Origin: Didymella arachidicola
Lineage: Eukaryota > Ascomycota > Dothideomycetes > Pleosporales > Didymellaceae
DNA: 64,000 nucleotides
Assembly: GCA_016630955.3 (NCBI GenBank)
Contig: CM049991.1
Span: 682,001 to 746,000 of the forward strand
Direction: 5' to 3'
Under the pieces are notes generated by a model that worked only from the letters and a program-made list of their open reading frames with translations, ran no database searches and was not told where the DNA came from. Shown here piece by piece: positions 1 through 11,164 of this stretch. The translations under genes were made by a program, and so were the position numbers. The first letter of the stretch is position 1; every line of letters starts with the position of its first letter.

Positions 1-2478
1 CCTCACGCTCCTTAATGTCATGACAGAGGACCCGAATCTGCTCCATATCATCTTCAAGGCGTTCTGCGAATTCAATGCGTCGCTGCAGGCGAGGCCGACC
101 CGCCGCACCCATCCCTGCAAAATTGCGGCGAGTAATCTCCATGGACGAGAAAGCCTCCATCTGGAGCTGAAGGCGTTTGAGGAGAGCAGCGCCGCGACGT
201 GCCTCGCGCTTCAAAGTCCAGTACTTGCAAGCCTCTTGCACAAATTCCTTACGTTTGCGGATGTTGAACTTGATCAAGGCGTTCTCCACGTTATGGTAGA
301 CAGCTTGCGGCACCACTGGAGCACCTGATGGCAGCCTCCATGACTTAGTCGGCTGCCCTCGCTTACGTTTATTGCTGCCAGGCACACTGTCATCTTCGTC
401 GTCTAGAGCATGTGCTGCATGGGTCGAACCGATTGATAGAGCGTAGGCCTGGCTATCCGGCCAGCGAATGTTGCGCATTGTGTGCCGATAGAAGGCCTTT
501 GCGTCTGCGATCGCTCCCTCGACATCATACTCGCGTCTCCAATCCGAAGGCGTATGTCGGTCACAGTACGCCTTGAGTACCGTGGAGTCTTGTGGGTTCG
601 AGGATTGAGACGATTTCATGCGCAAGCATAACCGCGCCTTGCGTGCGCATGTGACATGGAAGGCCTCAAAGCACGACTTGTGGCCGCACTGAATGCATGC
701 TCCCATCTTCTGCTTGCAGATGTAACAAGACTGCGATTTCAGTCAGTGGTACCCAAGGAATGAATCAAGCATGGACTTACAAGCTTCCAACGTGTCTTCG
801 GCACCTTCTCAACATCTTGTACTGGCTCTTGGAAGGTCACGTTGCCGAGCGAAACCTCTGGGATCCACATGGCGCACAGCAGATGTGCCCACTTCATAGC
901 CGTGGTTTGCTTGAATGCACCGTCACCATTTGGGCAGAATATGCAGCCCTATCTAATTAGTGAGTCGACCAACGTAGACGTAGGCGAAAACGTACCGGAA
1001 GCTCACTGGCAGGGGTCCCACGTCCCACGAGCTGACAGCGCCTACAGAGCCATTGTCCTTCTGGGATGAACGGCACACCGTAGCATTCCTGGTGGACTGC
1101 CAGATCACAGCCATCGCAGAATACTATGGCGTTGGTGTTCTCGCAGTCACCATCGTCGCAAATCGCACACTTAGTATCTTGCTCCTCTCCTTGCCCTGCA
1201 GGCTCTCCATTGACCGCGGCCGCACTACTAGATCGCGGTCGGTGGGTCTGTGGTGGTTTGGGGTTCGGTTTGGGGATGCCTTGATGATGTCAGTGCCAGT
1301 TTAAACAGCTGCACAGAATGGAACAACTTACGTTTCTCCAGAGCGTGCCATTCCTTCTCGATTTGGGTTATCGTGACTTCGAAAATCGCAGGCTTGATGG
1401 CTTCGACATCTTCGGCTTTGCGCTGCACGTTCAGAGCCTCTAGCCACATGTCGTCTTGCTCGTCCATGTCGTACTCAACCCGGCCGACCGCGACACCGAT
1501 GGTGGCTCCTTCGGTCTCGTTCTGCAAGGTCAAGTCCAGATCTTCTTCGATCGAACCCTCTGGGAGCCTGATGAGGTGATTCTCGGTCCTTGTGAAGACC
1601 TCGCTCTCCTGATAGCCAATGCTCGCCATGGTCCTGTCCACGTAGTTGACCTTGACTCCTTCGCTCTCTTCGTGTGCCTTGAACGGATCAACTTCGCGCA
1701 CAGATGGCTTCGGCAGGTTCAGCTTCTCTCTGGGGTTCATAGTTGGCAGGGGCTGTATCCGCGGTCGCGGCGGGGATCCAAGCCCAGCGAGCATCGAGTC
1801 TCGGTTGCGGGGTGGACGCCCTGGTCGCCTCTTAGGAGTCGCCAACAGGCTGACCGAACCATGGTACCCGTTTTCTATCGCCTCCTCGTCCTGGGACTGT
1901 TGCGCGCGCAGGCCATCGAGCATGGCAGAAATGCCGTTGTCAACGGCATACTGACCACTCGACGTTGGCCGTGCGGGGGTTCCTGGAAGCGATTCTGCAG
2001 GGCTTATGCCATCGATCTGGTCTGCCGTGTACACGGGGAACTCGGCATCAATGTCGAGATCGGGGTGGAACTCGTCCCAGCTCCGCTCCTCCCTCGGCTT
2101 GTAGCCATCGTGTTGCGCCACGGCGGCGGCGACTGCAGCAGCCGAACTGGAACGCGGTCCAGCAGGCGGCCTTTCGCGTCGCGGTCGTGAATAGGAGGGC
2201 GAGGGTGCGCTGGGAAGGTCCTCGAGGACAACGCCCTGTCGTTCTGCGTTGAAGCGTCCGATGCGCCCACGGGGCCCGATGTACGCGTAGCCGCCTGGTC
2301 CTGTTCCTCCAACAGGCGTCTCTACGCCCTCGTCATCCACGTAGCGTCCGCCGCCTCCTGGACCGCCGGGCACGTACTTGCGCTTCTTGCTGGCGGGCAC
2401 AGAATCTGAGACGTGTCGTCTGCGTGGCCGTTCGGAACTTCGTATGCGCGTATTGGGTGTACCGGGTACAGGCGCCAT
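1..2478 (-). CDS. NTO1: NuA3 histone acetyltransferase subunit Nto1 (PHD fingers), 3' end outside window
   Basis: BRPF/Jade-like scaffold of a nuclear histone acetyltransferase. An Enhancer-of-polycomb-like block lies near 1340-1700 (motif [15 protein letters not shown], then [13 protein letters not shown]). A canonical PHD finger follows near 1000-1165 ([35 protein letters not shown]). After it come a zinc knuckle and an extended PHD ([36 protein letters not shown]). Exons by hand: 2478-1332, 1279-996, 948-781, 730 to beyond position 1. The introns, 1331-1280, 995-949 and 780-731, have good donors, and the joins keep the PHD pattern continuous. The start is the ATG at 2478 ([11 protein letters not shown]); the open frame upstream reaches 2742 only through a TTG. 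The N-terminal third is Pro/Gly/Arg-rich and disordered. The family identification is firm. Whether an extra 5' exon exists is not settled. Confidence 0.93.
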
Positions 2479-3711
2479 GTAGAACGCAGCGGAATGTTGA
2501 GCAGGCAAGCTAGGGTGAGTCGCGAAGACGCGCCGCCGGCCAGTGGTGCTATCTGCCGGTGGGGCTACCGCAATCGCGAGTCCGCCAGACAAGCAGAGGG
2601 CGAAGTGGGCATCGATAGCAGGGCTGGCCGTGAGATTGGGAAGAATGCGCGGGCGTTTGGGCGTGCGCGTGGTCGAAAAGCGCCTCCTCTTCTCCCAACA
2701 TGAGGTTGCGTGCGAAGGCAGGTGCAGAGCAAGGGCACCCAATTCGGCCTAGTGTGTGATCCGTGCGCGCCAACCGTTCCCGCGCTCCACTTCCCTTAGC
2801 CGAACGCTTGAGTGAGTTCCGGGCACTTGGTGTGCTCTGATGCCATGCCATGCCATGCTATGCCGGCCGTCTTGTGGATCGTAGGAAGATCTGGTATTGT
2901 GCACTCGCCTCCGACTCCCACGACCTCAGCCTTGTGGCTCGCCGAGTGGAGCTTTCATCATCGTATGGGGTGTCATGCACCCCAACTAGCAGCTTGCGTC
3001 TCTCTCTCTGTTCTTGTTCTCGCTGCCCGCCCACTCCGAATCGTCGGCACGACGAAGAGGAAGTGCTTCGTCTTTAGTGAGGAACTACCCATCAAGGTTG
3101 TAGGCAAGCTTCGCTTTGCAACCATGACCAAGAATGAAGGTTCGAATCGTCTTACAATTCGTGCGCGAAGCTGTTATTTCGAGAGCCTATGAGCGTCTAG
3201 GTATCATCCTGGTTATTGTCGCAAGAAACGCCTGAATCGGCAGCGAAGCTCACGAACCCTCCATTCATGGATCCCGCTCGCAGGTAATGCATTCCTCCTA
3301 CTTGTGTGGCACGACGTGCTCACATACCGCGGTAAAGCGTACTTGCAACAGCACATGTGTTGGATTGGCGCGATCGTTGCCCAGTGAAGACCCATCCCTG
3401 CCACGAATATGTCTAACCACTAGCAGTGACAGCGGCAGAGCGACGCTGCTAGTTCAACATGTTCACCGTTTAGGCCACCCAGTCAGATCTTGGCCTAAGC
3501 ATAAGAGAGACGTTTCGCATTGAAGGCATGCTAAGAAGTTCGTGCACCTTCGCCAGAAGTACCGCTGGATCCAGCTGACGCGCAACTGCGTTTTCCTGCC
3601 CTCATCTCCTGGACTTCTGCAGCTTTCTTCTCAGAATCACCTGCTGTTTACTAACCCTAACATACTCCAGTCCCTTGTCATCATCTTGCATCAACACTAA
3701 GAGACAGCACT
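2479..3711. other. intergenic region between two divergent genes
   Basis: About 1.2 kb between the starts of NTO1 (minus) and the FAD monooxygenase (plus). It must hold both promoters. I found no open frame with coding character. Small frames such as the one at 2812-3192 are low-quality and lack family motifs. The only recognisable structure is a short pentamer repeat at 2840-2864. Confidence 0.6.
2840..2864. repeat. short ATGCC pentamer repeat
   Basis: Five consecutive copies of ATGCC, the fourth with one mismatch (ATGCT). It is a microsatellite-scale repeat in the NTO1/monooxygenase intergenic region. No function is implied. Confidence 0.75.
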
Positions 3712-5259
3712 ATGGGCGACGCAAGCACGACAACATCCAGACCGTTCAGAGCAATCATTGTAGGCGCAGGCATCGTGGGCTTGAGTGTGTCGCATGCTCT
3801 CCAGCTCGCCAAGATCGACCATATCGTCTTGGAGAAGTACGACCGGGTGAAGTCTTTAAAAGGAGCAGCATTCATCCTATGGCCGAATGCAGAGCGTATA
3901 TTCGATCAATTCGGCTTCCTGTCCGGTATTTTGAAGTCCACCACACCAGTGGTCGCAGAGCATCGTCGCTGGCCCGACGGGACTGAACATAGTAATCGCA
4001 GTACTATGAACAGACTCGCGCAGCTGTATGTCAACAACGGCTTTGAAAAAGGCGAGCACACTAACCTCCTCAAAGCTTTCACGTTCACCCTGTCCTCTTC
4101 GATCGCCAGTCTTGTATAGCTCATCTATATGACAACCTTCCAGATCAGTCAACAATCAAACTCAGCAAGCGCATTGAGAGCATACAACACCACGAGACCG
4201 GTGTTCGGGTCCTGCTCACCGACGGCACTGTAGAGGAGGGCGACATCGTCATCGGCGCAGATGGCGTCCACAGCAGCGTCAGAACTCAGATGTGGGACTA
4301 CGCGGATCAGTCTGTACCAAACGTGGTGCCCGAGTCAGACAAGTCGGTTCTCTTTAGCGAATATGATGCCATGTTTGGAGTCAGTAAGATGAAGGGTCAC
4401 CACGAGGATTACGGCATGGCAGCCGCTGAGACCAACGTCGTCTTCGGGCATGGCGTCACCAAGCTCTTCTTCCAACAGCAAGGCGAGCAACTCTGGGCGA
4501 TCGTTTTCAAGGACGAATACAATCAGCCGCCCAAGCGATTCAAGGCTACTGACGAAGATATGGAGGAGGTTGCGAAGCGTTTCGCTGATGTAAAATTGAA
4601 TGAGCACATCAAGTTCAGTGATCTCTGGGAGACAAGAACAAGGGCAGGACTCCTCGCTATCGAAGAGGGTGTGTTGTCACAGTGGCACGCGGGTAGAATA
4701 GTCCTAGCTGGAGATTCGGCACACAAAGTGAGTCTGAGGTCTTGCTGTAGAGTCAAGACTAGGTCGGCTGATTCGTACGTATTAGATGACAGCAGACTTG
4801 GGCATCGGCGCAAACATCGGGATAGAAGACGTGGCAGTGCTCTGCAACATCCTGCACCGCGAGCTAAAGGGTGACCGCAACCGCCATCCAAGCAAAGACG
4901 AGATCACCGCCATATTCGCCGAGTACCAGCAGGAGCGCTATGACCGAGCGAAGGTTTTCACTGAGATGTCTGGTAAAGTCACCAGGATGCACTCATACGA
5001 CACTCTCTTTGGCAGGATCTTTGCGACTTACGTGTCTGGGTGGCTCTATGAGGTACAGCTCAAGAAGCTGGCTACAGCTTGGGCGAAGGCACCGAAGTTG
5101 GACTATGTGCCTGTTCAGGTTATCGATGAGACTGCTCCAGGCTGGCTTCTGGCGAACGAAGAAGCAAAGACGTCGATCGCACCGTGGTTGTTGTATGTTG
5201 GCGTTGGCGCAGTGGCAACGGGTTTGGCGGTCCAGCAATTCGGACTATCGAAACTGTAA
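3712..5259 (+). CDS. FAD-dependent monooxygenase (PaxM/salicylate-hydroxylase-like) with C-terminal membrane anchor
   Basis: Class A flavoprotein hydroxylase, 479 aa, predicted to use FAD and NAD(P)H to hydroxylate a small aromatic or isoprenoid substrate. The Rossmann motif GAGIVG is at residues 18-23, the GADGVHSS (DG) motif at 165-172, and the GRIVLAGDSAHK (GD) motif at 311-322. The C-terminus has a hydrophobic helix (WLLYVGVGAVATGLAV), usual for PaxM-like enzymes tethered to a membrane. Exons: 3712-4025, 4076-4727, 4786-5259. Both introns have GTATGT or GTGAGT donors and AG acceptors, and splicing restores a continuous domain across a stop codon near 4117. No prenyltransferase, terpene cyclase or PKS lies beside it, so a role in a secondary-metabolite cluster is not supported here. 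The substrate is unknown. Confidence 0.9.
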
Positions 5260-6157
5260 GAGTTTCGTTCCATTGGACATGACTGCGACTATTCAACGAG
5301 CCTGTTAGGTGAAGATACCTGGCTCCTGCAGATACTCAGTCTGACCCCTCTTAAGCACCTTCGGTAATTGCTTCTCGCATTCGCCCTTTTCGTCCGCTCA
5401 CACTCGCCTGTATGCTTCGCTCCCTCGTTCCTCGTAACCGCCTCGGCACCTGTATCGCCTCGTTGGTCATCAATGCAGCTTCCCAATTCGTACCCTCAAA
5501 TTTTGTCTGCACAAATGAAAGTCTTCAAAATTGACAATCCATCGGTGCAGTCGACTGCACCTCAATCAGTAGGCGCATATTGTTACCGTGAAGATTCCTT
5601 CGCAAACGCTGTCTCACTGGTGAGCGAGACGATGTAAGAAAAGGTCTGTAAACTATCCGAGCAACCTCCAATTAGTGCCATACCGCTGACGAAGTGTCGG
5701 AGGGTCCTGTCCAGATTCGTTGGCGTAAGAGAAGGGGAAGAAGCAGATATCTGTCGAGAGACGATCAACTGGGAAGCGAGGCGACTACTGAAGAAGATTG
5801 TATCAGCGTCGCAAGCGTCAGTGAGCAGGCGCAAGTGCACGGTAAGCAACTCGGTGGCTACAATCTTCGCCATATGGTAGTGAGGCAAGCCTGGGAGTGT
5901 GGCCTCCAACCAAACTGAATCGAACAGAGGTCAGTCCCGAAGCTGATCATAAGAAATGCAGAAGTAAAGTAGCGTTCATGGGCAGAAGACCGAAGAGTGA
6001 CGATGGAGGTGAAGGCAACACTTTTGTCAGACATTTCATAGAAAAGCTCATCATTGTTACGCAACGCAACATGCCCCGGATCATTGCACATACACGAAGG
6101 AAATGGGTATCAATCTGCCAACAGGAAAAAAGCATGGCAATGTTTTCCAGTGACGTC
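5260..6157. other. intergenic, nothing recognised
   Basis: About 900 bp between two convergent genes (monooxygenase and sulfurtransferase). The short frames on both strands have no start-to-motif consistency and no similarity that I recognise. I see no tRNA, repeat or transposon end. Confidence 0.5.
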
Positions 6158-7225
6158 CTACTCAGACTTGCGAATCAGACGCTCATTCGACTTGACGCGC
6201 TGTGCCCATTCAGTCCAGCTTCCATCGTACAGTCGTCGTTGTTGGGTTGGAAAGCCAGCTTCGGTGAGAGCTGCATCAATGACCGCTGCTGTCACACCTG
6301 TGCCGCAGCTAGCAATGATGGGCTTGGATGCGTCAATGTTCTTGGACTTGAAAATTTCTCGGAGCCTGTCAGCTGGCAAAAGCGCTTTGCTGTCAGCGTC
6401 GAGGAGGTCGCTGACGGGGACCGAGATGGAGTGAGGAATGTGTCCAGAAGAGAGACCTGGCCTAGTTAAGAAGAGCTCACTCAGCAGTTTGGGATAGGGC
6501 TTACCCTCTCGTGGCTCTGGATCGACTCCCTTCCAGCGCCCGAGGCTTCGTGCATCAAGGATTTGAACTTCCTCAGCGCCTTCAAGTCCTTGCTCTTTTG
6601 CAATCTCACGGACCTCCTCGAAGGCGACAACCTTGCTCTTATCCAGCTCGGGCACAGGGTAGTCGACATTGTCAACAGCCTTCGGCTCGCCACTCTCCGT
6701 GGGGTAACCCTCCTCTACCCACTTACGGAAGTTGTTCAAGACGTGTACGTTAGGATGGCCAAACGCCTGCAGGGTCCAGCCAACTCGAGGAGCTGAGAAG
6801 ATACCCAGCTCCTTGCTATCATAGACCACCACGCTGTCGTGCCTTCGAATACCGAGCTTGCTCATGGCAGCGGCGAAGTCTTCTGCTGATGGCAGCATGT
6901 GAGGGTACGGAGAGTTGGGGTCTTTGACAGCATCAAGGTCGAAGAACTGCGCTCGAGGAATGCGCTCCGCCAGGAATGTCTCCTTACCATTGCGGCCGTC
7001 GTTGGGAAGGAACCACGAAGCACACAGAGGGACGATCTTGGGCGAGGTCGAGAGTTTGCTGCTGACGTTCTTCTTAAGAGCTGTATCGAGCTCAGCTGGG
7101 CTGACGAGGTACGTCTCGAGCCCAAATTGGGACATGACAGCTCTGCTCGTCGCGAAGGTACGAGCGCACGAGAGGGCAGAGAGCGGTCGCAGTGCGCTGC
7201 GAGCGGTGCAGAGTCGGTGCAACAT
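6158..7225 (-). CDS. TUM1: 3-mercaptopyruvate / thiosulfate sulfurtransferase, two rhodanese domains
   Basis: Transfers sulfane sulfur; in yeast, Tum1 feeds tRNA thiolation and cyanide or sulfur metabolism. There is an inactive N-terminal rhodanese domain (about residues 40-175) and a catalytic C-terminal one with the loop CGTGVTAAV. That loop follows the CG[S/T]GVT signature of mercaptopyruvate sulfurtransferases rather than CRKGVT of classical rhodanese. The region reads as one open frame, but 6504-6457 is almost certainly an intron. It is 48 nt with GT and AG ends, and removal joins REG to LSSGHIP as in homologues, giving 339 aa. The first ATG (7225) adds an Arg/Ser/Ala-rich presequence that looks mitochondrial. 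A second ATG about 30 codons on (MSQFGLE) would give a cytosolic form. The symbol is by family resemblance. Confidence 0.88.
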   Translation of the reverse strand: MLHRLCTARSALRPLSALSCARTFATSRAVMSQFGLETYLVSPAELDTALKKNVSSKLSTSPKIVPLCASWFLPNDGRNGKETFLAERIPRAQFFDLDAVKDPNSPYPHMLPSAEDFAAAMSKLGIRRHDSVVVYDSKELGIFSAPRVGWTLQAFGHPNVHVLNNFRKWVEEGYPTESGEPKAVDNVDYPVPELDKSKVVAFEEVREIAKEQGLEGAEEVQILDARSLGRWKGVDPEPREGKPYPKLLSELFLTRPGLSSGHIPHSISVPVSDLLDADSKALLPADRLREIFKSKNIDASKPIIASCGTGVTAAVIDAALTEAGFPTQQRRLYDGSWTEWAQRVKSNERLIRKSE

Positions 7226-7720
7226 TTTGGTACGAGAAGCTGTAGACTAACGCGGGCTATCAGATTCCGTAGTTCAGAAGAGTGGAGAGCGTTTGTGCGC
7301 GAGGGCGGAGCTCTCGTCCCTTCGTCAATTGTGCGCTTGAGGGCACGAATTAAGTTCAAGGCTAGAGCAAGCTGCAGCAACGCCCATCGCAGCTTCCTCC
7401 GGGCAGCTGGGTCATGCACTCACTCTTCCGCTTCAATTTTCGGCCAGCTGCGTCAACTGTGCCTGTGTGCTCGATGTGGCCCATATCATCGCAGTGGCGT
7501 GAGATAAGTCTATCAGTCTCTAGCCTGAATGTCGTCAGCCGAACTCGGCATTGTGTTCTGTGCCGTGTGGGGAAAGCTGTGGAGCAGCTCGAGCAAGGCT
7601 GCAAGGGTCCAGCAGCTTTGACAAGCTCGACAGGCCATCTTGCCGCGGTTCAGCCGCCTCTGTTTGTTTTCATCCCACCTTGATTGCGCCGGCCACAACA
7701 CCCAGCAACGACAGACAGCT
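7226..7720. promoter_or_regulatory. shared promoter region of TUM1-like and APC11 genes
   Basis: A 495-bp head-to-head intergenic interval. No coding frame with support was seen, and no clear TATA box. It must contain both 5' leaders, and co-regulation is only an inference from the arrangement. Confidence 0.45.
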
Positions 7721-8188
7721 ATGAAGGTCACAATCAGGGAGTGGAATGCGGTCGCCGCTTGGGCCTGGGATATGCCAGACGATGACGTTTGTGGTATCTG
7801 CCGCAACCCGTATGACAGCACTTGCTCCAAATGCAAGTTCCCAGGCGACGAGTGTCCGCTGCGTATGTTGTCCCAGGCTTTCTCTGAGCACTTGCTGATA
7901 CTTTCCAGTTCTCGGCGAGTGCAACCACTCTTTCCACATGGTATGCAACAGCTCGTGCTTGCACCAGACTGCAGCTGATCCTTAGAAGCACTGCATTCTC
8001 TCATGGCTTAAGCAAGAGAGCTCTCTCGAGAAGTGCCCTATGTGCCGCCAACGTACGTACCCCAGCTATGTTCATACGCTGCAGAGTAAGTACTGATATC
8101 CTCAATAGCCTTCAAGTCCAAGGGTCAAGACGCCACCTCCGCTGGCGCAGAGCAGTCTGCACAACCACCGGGCAGCAGCCCCGTTTGA
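7721..8188 (+). CDS. APC11: anaphase-promoting complex subunit 11 (RING-H2)
   Basis: Catalytic RING subunit of the APC/C ubiquitin ligase, which recruits the E2 for degradation of mitotic regulators. The predicted protein is 105 aa. It starts MKVTIREWNAVAAW, followed by the diagnostic CGICRNPYDSTC..CKFPGDECPL, then CNHSFHMHCILSWL and CPMCRQ, which completes the unusual APC11 zinc-binding RING-H2. Exons: 7721-7862, 7909-7940, 7989-8052, 8109-8188. The small internal exons (32 and 64 nt) are needed to preserve the His and Cys ligands. The acceptor AAG at 7988 is chosen because it leaves the M-H-C order of the family. The tail after the RING is short and polar. The identification is very secure. 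Confidence 0.95.
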
Positions 8189-8449
8189 AGGATACGATCC
8201 ATTCGAGACGAGATCACGATACCAAATTCGCGAAATGCGAGGTCATACAAAGCACCATGAGGCTTGCACGAAGGGAAAGGGAGGGATTCTAATTTAGCAA
8301 CAGCAAGATTGCATAAACTGGCGTTCAGGCAAGGTTTCACGGCTAATGGCGTTTGGAAGATACCCACGGGACATGAGTGTAGGTAGGAATCTCAAAACAT
8401 TGTTCGTGTTAGTCTTTTGACGTGCGCGCCAGATTCGTTGCGCATTCAC

Positions 8450-9448
8450 ATGTCAATGCCGGTCGACTCGCACGGACCAACCGTTGACGATCGCAGCATG
8501 AAGCTCGACCGGTGCCTCGGAGCTCTTCCTAGCCTACGATCCACAACGCCTCCTACCATGTTTAACACCCCAAGCCTGTCCAAATCGCCTCCGCCGCTAC
8601 GCGCTGCGAATTCACCAAGATCGCCAGCTCTGCGCTTTGAAGAACCTGCTGTCGAAGATGCACCGCACGACGAACAGCAATACGCTGATGAGGCAGCAGC
8701 CGACGATGATATTCCATATCCTGAGCCCAGCTCCGAGCAGACCCTCCTTCCACCGCCGAACTTCAGACCGTTTTTTGCACTCGTAGAAGACCCGACCTCT
8801 GGCGAGCACTATCACCCATATGTACATTATGTGTTTGCGGATGACGACCCAGTCATTGTGACTGCAGCTTCAATGCGTGGCATGGGTCTGGATGACACAC
8901 AGTATCTGCCACATGATACACCACAAGGGCACGATGATTCAGATCAGGTGGGCGAGGAAGAGGCGGGGCACGATTCGCCCGTCGAGTCTCCCCTGCCGCC
9001 TCCCATACCAGGCGTCAGGGAGCATTACCTTATAGTCGATGTTGCAGCGGACGGACGGACAGTCGTTGATGCGCAATCCCTATCGCCCTCATGGCAAATC
9101 ACAAACGCATCGACCCGGACAGCACCATCTTTCGATGAAAGCGCGCCGGACCAGGGCCTAATGTTGCGCATAGAAGGAGTCGAAATACCTGGCAGGAAGA
9201 AGGGTAAAGGCAGAGGCCAGCCTGGAGACACCATGCTTAATGAGGCACGGGAGCGAAGTCAAGGCGACATTTTCGCAGCACTCGATGGCTTGGTGGAGGG
9301 TGTCGAGGGTAGCCTTGCGGTTGCCGGCAAGATTACTAGCTTTGGTGCCAGAGAGGAGAGCGAACAAGCAGACTCGGAAGCGGTGGTAGGAAAGAAGAGC
9401 ACAATCGAGCATCCGGAGCTGCCGTTAGATTTTGATCGGACTGGGTGA
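8450..9448 (+). CDS. uncharacterised fungal protein, acidic and Pro-rich
   Basis: I do not recognise this family. It is a single open frame of about 332 aa from the ATG at 8450. The longer frame from 8417 begins with TTG, and MFNTPSLSK at 8558 is a plausible alternative start. The N-terminal third is Ser/Pro-rich. A more structured patch (FFALVEDPTSGEHYHP..HYVFADDDP, then EHYLIVDV..GRTVVDAQSLSP..W) looks like the conserved core, with residues resembling a two-part beta fold. Acidic linkers separate these parts, and a KKGKGRGQ basic patch follows. There is no signal peptide and no membrane segment. It lies on the same strand 260 bp after APC11 but appears independently transcribed. The function is unknown. 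Confidence 0.65.
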   Translation: MSMPVDSHGPTVDDRSMKLDRCLGALPSLRSTTPPTMFNTPSLSKSPPPLRAANSPRSPALRFEEPAVEDAPHDEQQYADEAAADDDIPYPEPSSEQTLLPPPNFRPFFALVEDPTSGEHYHPYVHYVFADDDPVIVTAASMRGMGLDDTQYLPHDTPQGHDDSDQVGEEEAGHDSPVESPLPPPIPGVREHYLIVDVAADGRTVVDAQSLSPSWQITNASTRTAPSFDESAPDQGLMLRIEGVEIPGRKKGKGRGQPGDTMLNEARERSQGDIFAALDGLVEGVEGSLAVAGKITSFGAREESEQADSEAVVGKKSTIEHPELPLDFDRTG

Positions 9449-9894
9449 TGTCAGTCATGGTCGAACACTGTAAACAAGACCTAACGGACTTTGCACAAAG
9501 TTGCACTTAGTCTGCTACTCGTCGCCCCGCGTGCCTTGTGGCCGTTCGACGTCTTACGAAGAACGATAATGACAGCACGGTCCTGTCCGCTGGAAAGGCT
9601 CGGAACTTTCACAAGGCTAAAAAATCGGTTTTCAGCGAGCTGGTCCACCTTAGGGCATCTATCGTTCCTAATTACGCTTTCTCGCAGAAAGTCATGACGA
9701 TGTATCCTTCTCGTCGCGCCTGCCGCCCAACAACACAGCGCACAGGGAAGGCACCCAATTAGCTTCACTTCACCTCAGTCTTTGCGCCGCAAGCTTCTCT
9801 TTCATTAGAAGCGTAATTGGAGTCCTACTTCCTTCTCTTGCTCGTTTCCGTACTCTTGCTCACTACACTACCAACGACCGCAGATTTCGTTACT

Positions 9895-10957
9895 ATGGTG
9901 CTCGTATATCAAGGATTCTATACTCTCCTCATGTTCAGCGTAGTCAACGCTTACAAACTCGACAAGAAGTTGGATGATGGCAACTTCTTAAGCTCCTTCG
10001 ACTTCATCGAAAGCCACGACAAGTATACTGGTGGATATGCCAGCTACGTCTCTAAGGATGAGGCTACGTCGATGGGTCTCGCTCGGATCATCGGCAGGCA
10101 GGTCTACCTTGGCGTCGACAACAGCTCCGTCTTCGATGCGAAGCCCCAGGGTGGCCGTAAGAGCGTACGCCTGGAGAGCCACGATACCATCGACAACGGC
10201 ATCGTCATCGCGGACTTCGCACACCTTCCAGCCAATGCTTGTGGCATGTGGCCAGCCTTGTAAGTCTCGACGACAGAGCAGTGCCAATTCATGCTCTCAC
10301 CTGCTGATAGTGACATAGCTGGCTGCTGCATGATGATTCGTTCAATGGCGACTTCTACTCAGAGATCGACATCATCGAGTCTGTCTCACACCTTGCCCGC
10401 AATGAGATCACGTTAAATACACAGCCCGCTGAGTGCATCATGGCAGCGGGGCCGGGCACCGAAGAGGTTAACAGTACCAACTGTGACTACGGTAGCGGCG
10501 GTTGTAGTGCGATCGCCCCGCCAGGTACCTTTGGTGGCTCCTTCAACCAGGGTGGCGGCGGCATCTGGGCTACGCAGATCGAAGCCGAAGGCATCAAGAT
10601 CTTGCACTTTACGAGATCTATCATCCCGGACGACATCACAAGCGACACTCCGGGCCCAAGCAAGTGGGGCAAGCCTGTCTTAAGCTTGGTTCCACAGAAA
10701 TGCGACATCAGAGAGGCATGGAAGAAAATGAAGATTGTTAGTGTTTCAACCTGCAGCTATGAGCTCTTGCTAATAATTGCGAGATCTTCAACATCACCTT
10801 CTGCGGAGAGTCTGCAGGTGGAGTAGCTTGGGACGGCCACACCCATTGCCGCACACAGACAGGCGGTGCTTCTTGCAACGACTACGTTGCCAAGACCCCC
10901 TCTGCCTTCGATGAGGTGTACTTCCTGGTCAACTCGGTCAAGACTTACATCAAGTAA
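9895..10957 (+). CDS. secreted GH16 endo-1,3(4)-beta-glucanase
   Basis: Glycoside hydrolase family 16 enzyme acting on beta-1,3/1,4-glucans of the cell wall or substrate, 318 aa. It has an N-terminal hydrophobic leader with likely cleavage after VVNA. The mature domain begins YKLDKKLDDGNF, and the catalytic motif SEIDIIES carries the ExDxxE nucleophile and acid/base pair at about residues 137-142. Late Cys-containing segments (KCDIREAWKKM, FCGESAGG, SCNDYV) match secreted fungal members. Exons: 9895-10259, 10319-10736, 10784-10957. The first join restores CGMWPAFWLLHDD. The open frame upstream of 9895 starts with TTG, so I take the ATG at 9895. The neighbouring SDR is convergent and unrelated. 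Confidence 0.92.
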
Positions 10958-11164
10958 AGTTTCTAGCTACACGAATAGGGACACTTGTGCTTGCACCCCG
11001 CACATGGTTTGTCTCGGGCTAAAGAAGCATTGGGCAAGCAGAGGGGACCACAAAATTCACGAGATACGAGTCTCCTCCCATAGGCGCTCTACCAATTTAT
11101 CGAACCCTTCGACCCACCCGTCTAATGCATCGTGGGTTCCTCTAAGGCTGCGTCCATATGTGCA

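Noticed and set aside
2479..2742. N-terminal extension of NTO1 to 2742
   Set aside because: The upstream frame starts with TTG and has no in-frame ATG.
3135..3155. tRNA-like T-loop (GGTTCGAATC)
   Set aside because: Flanking bases do not pair into a T stem, and no acceptor or anticodon stems fit around it.
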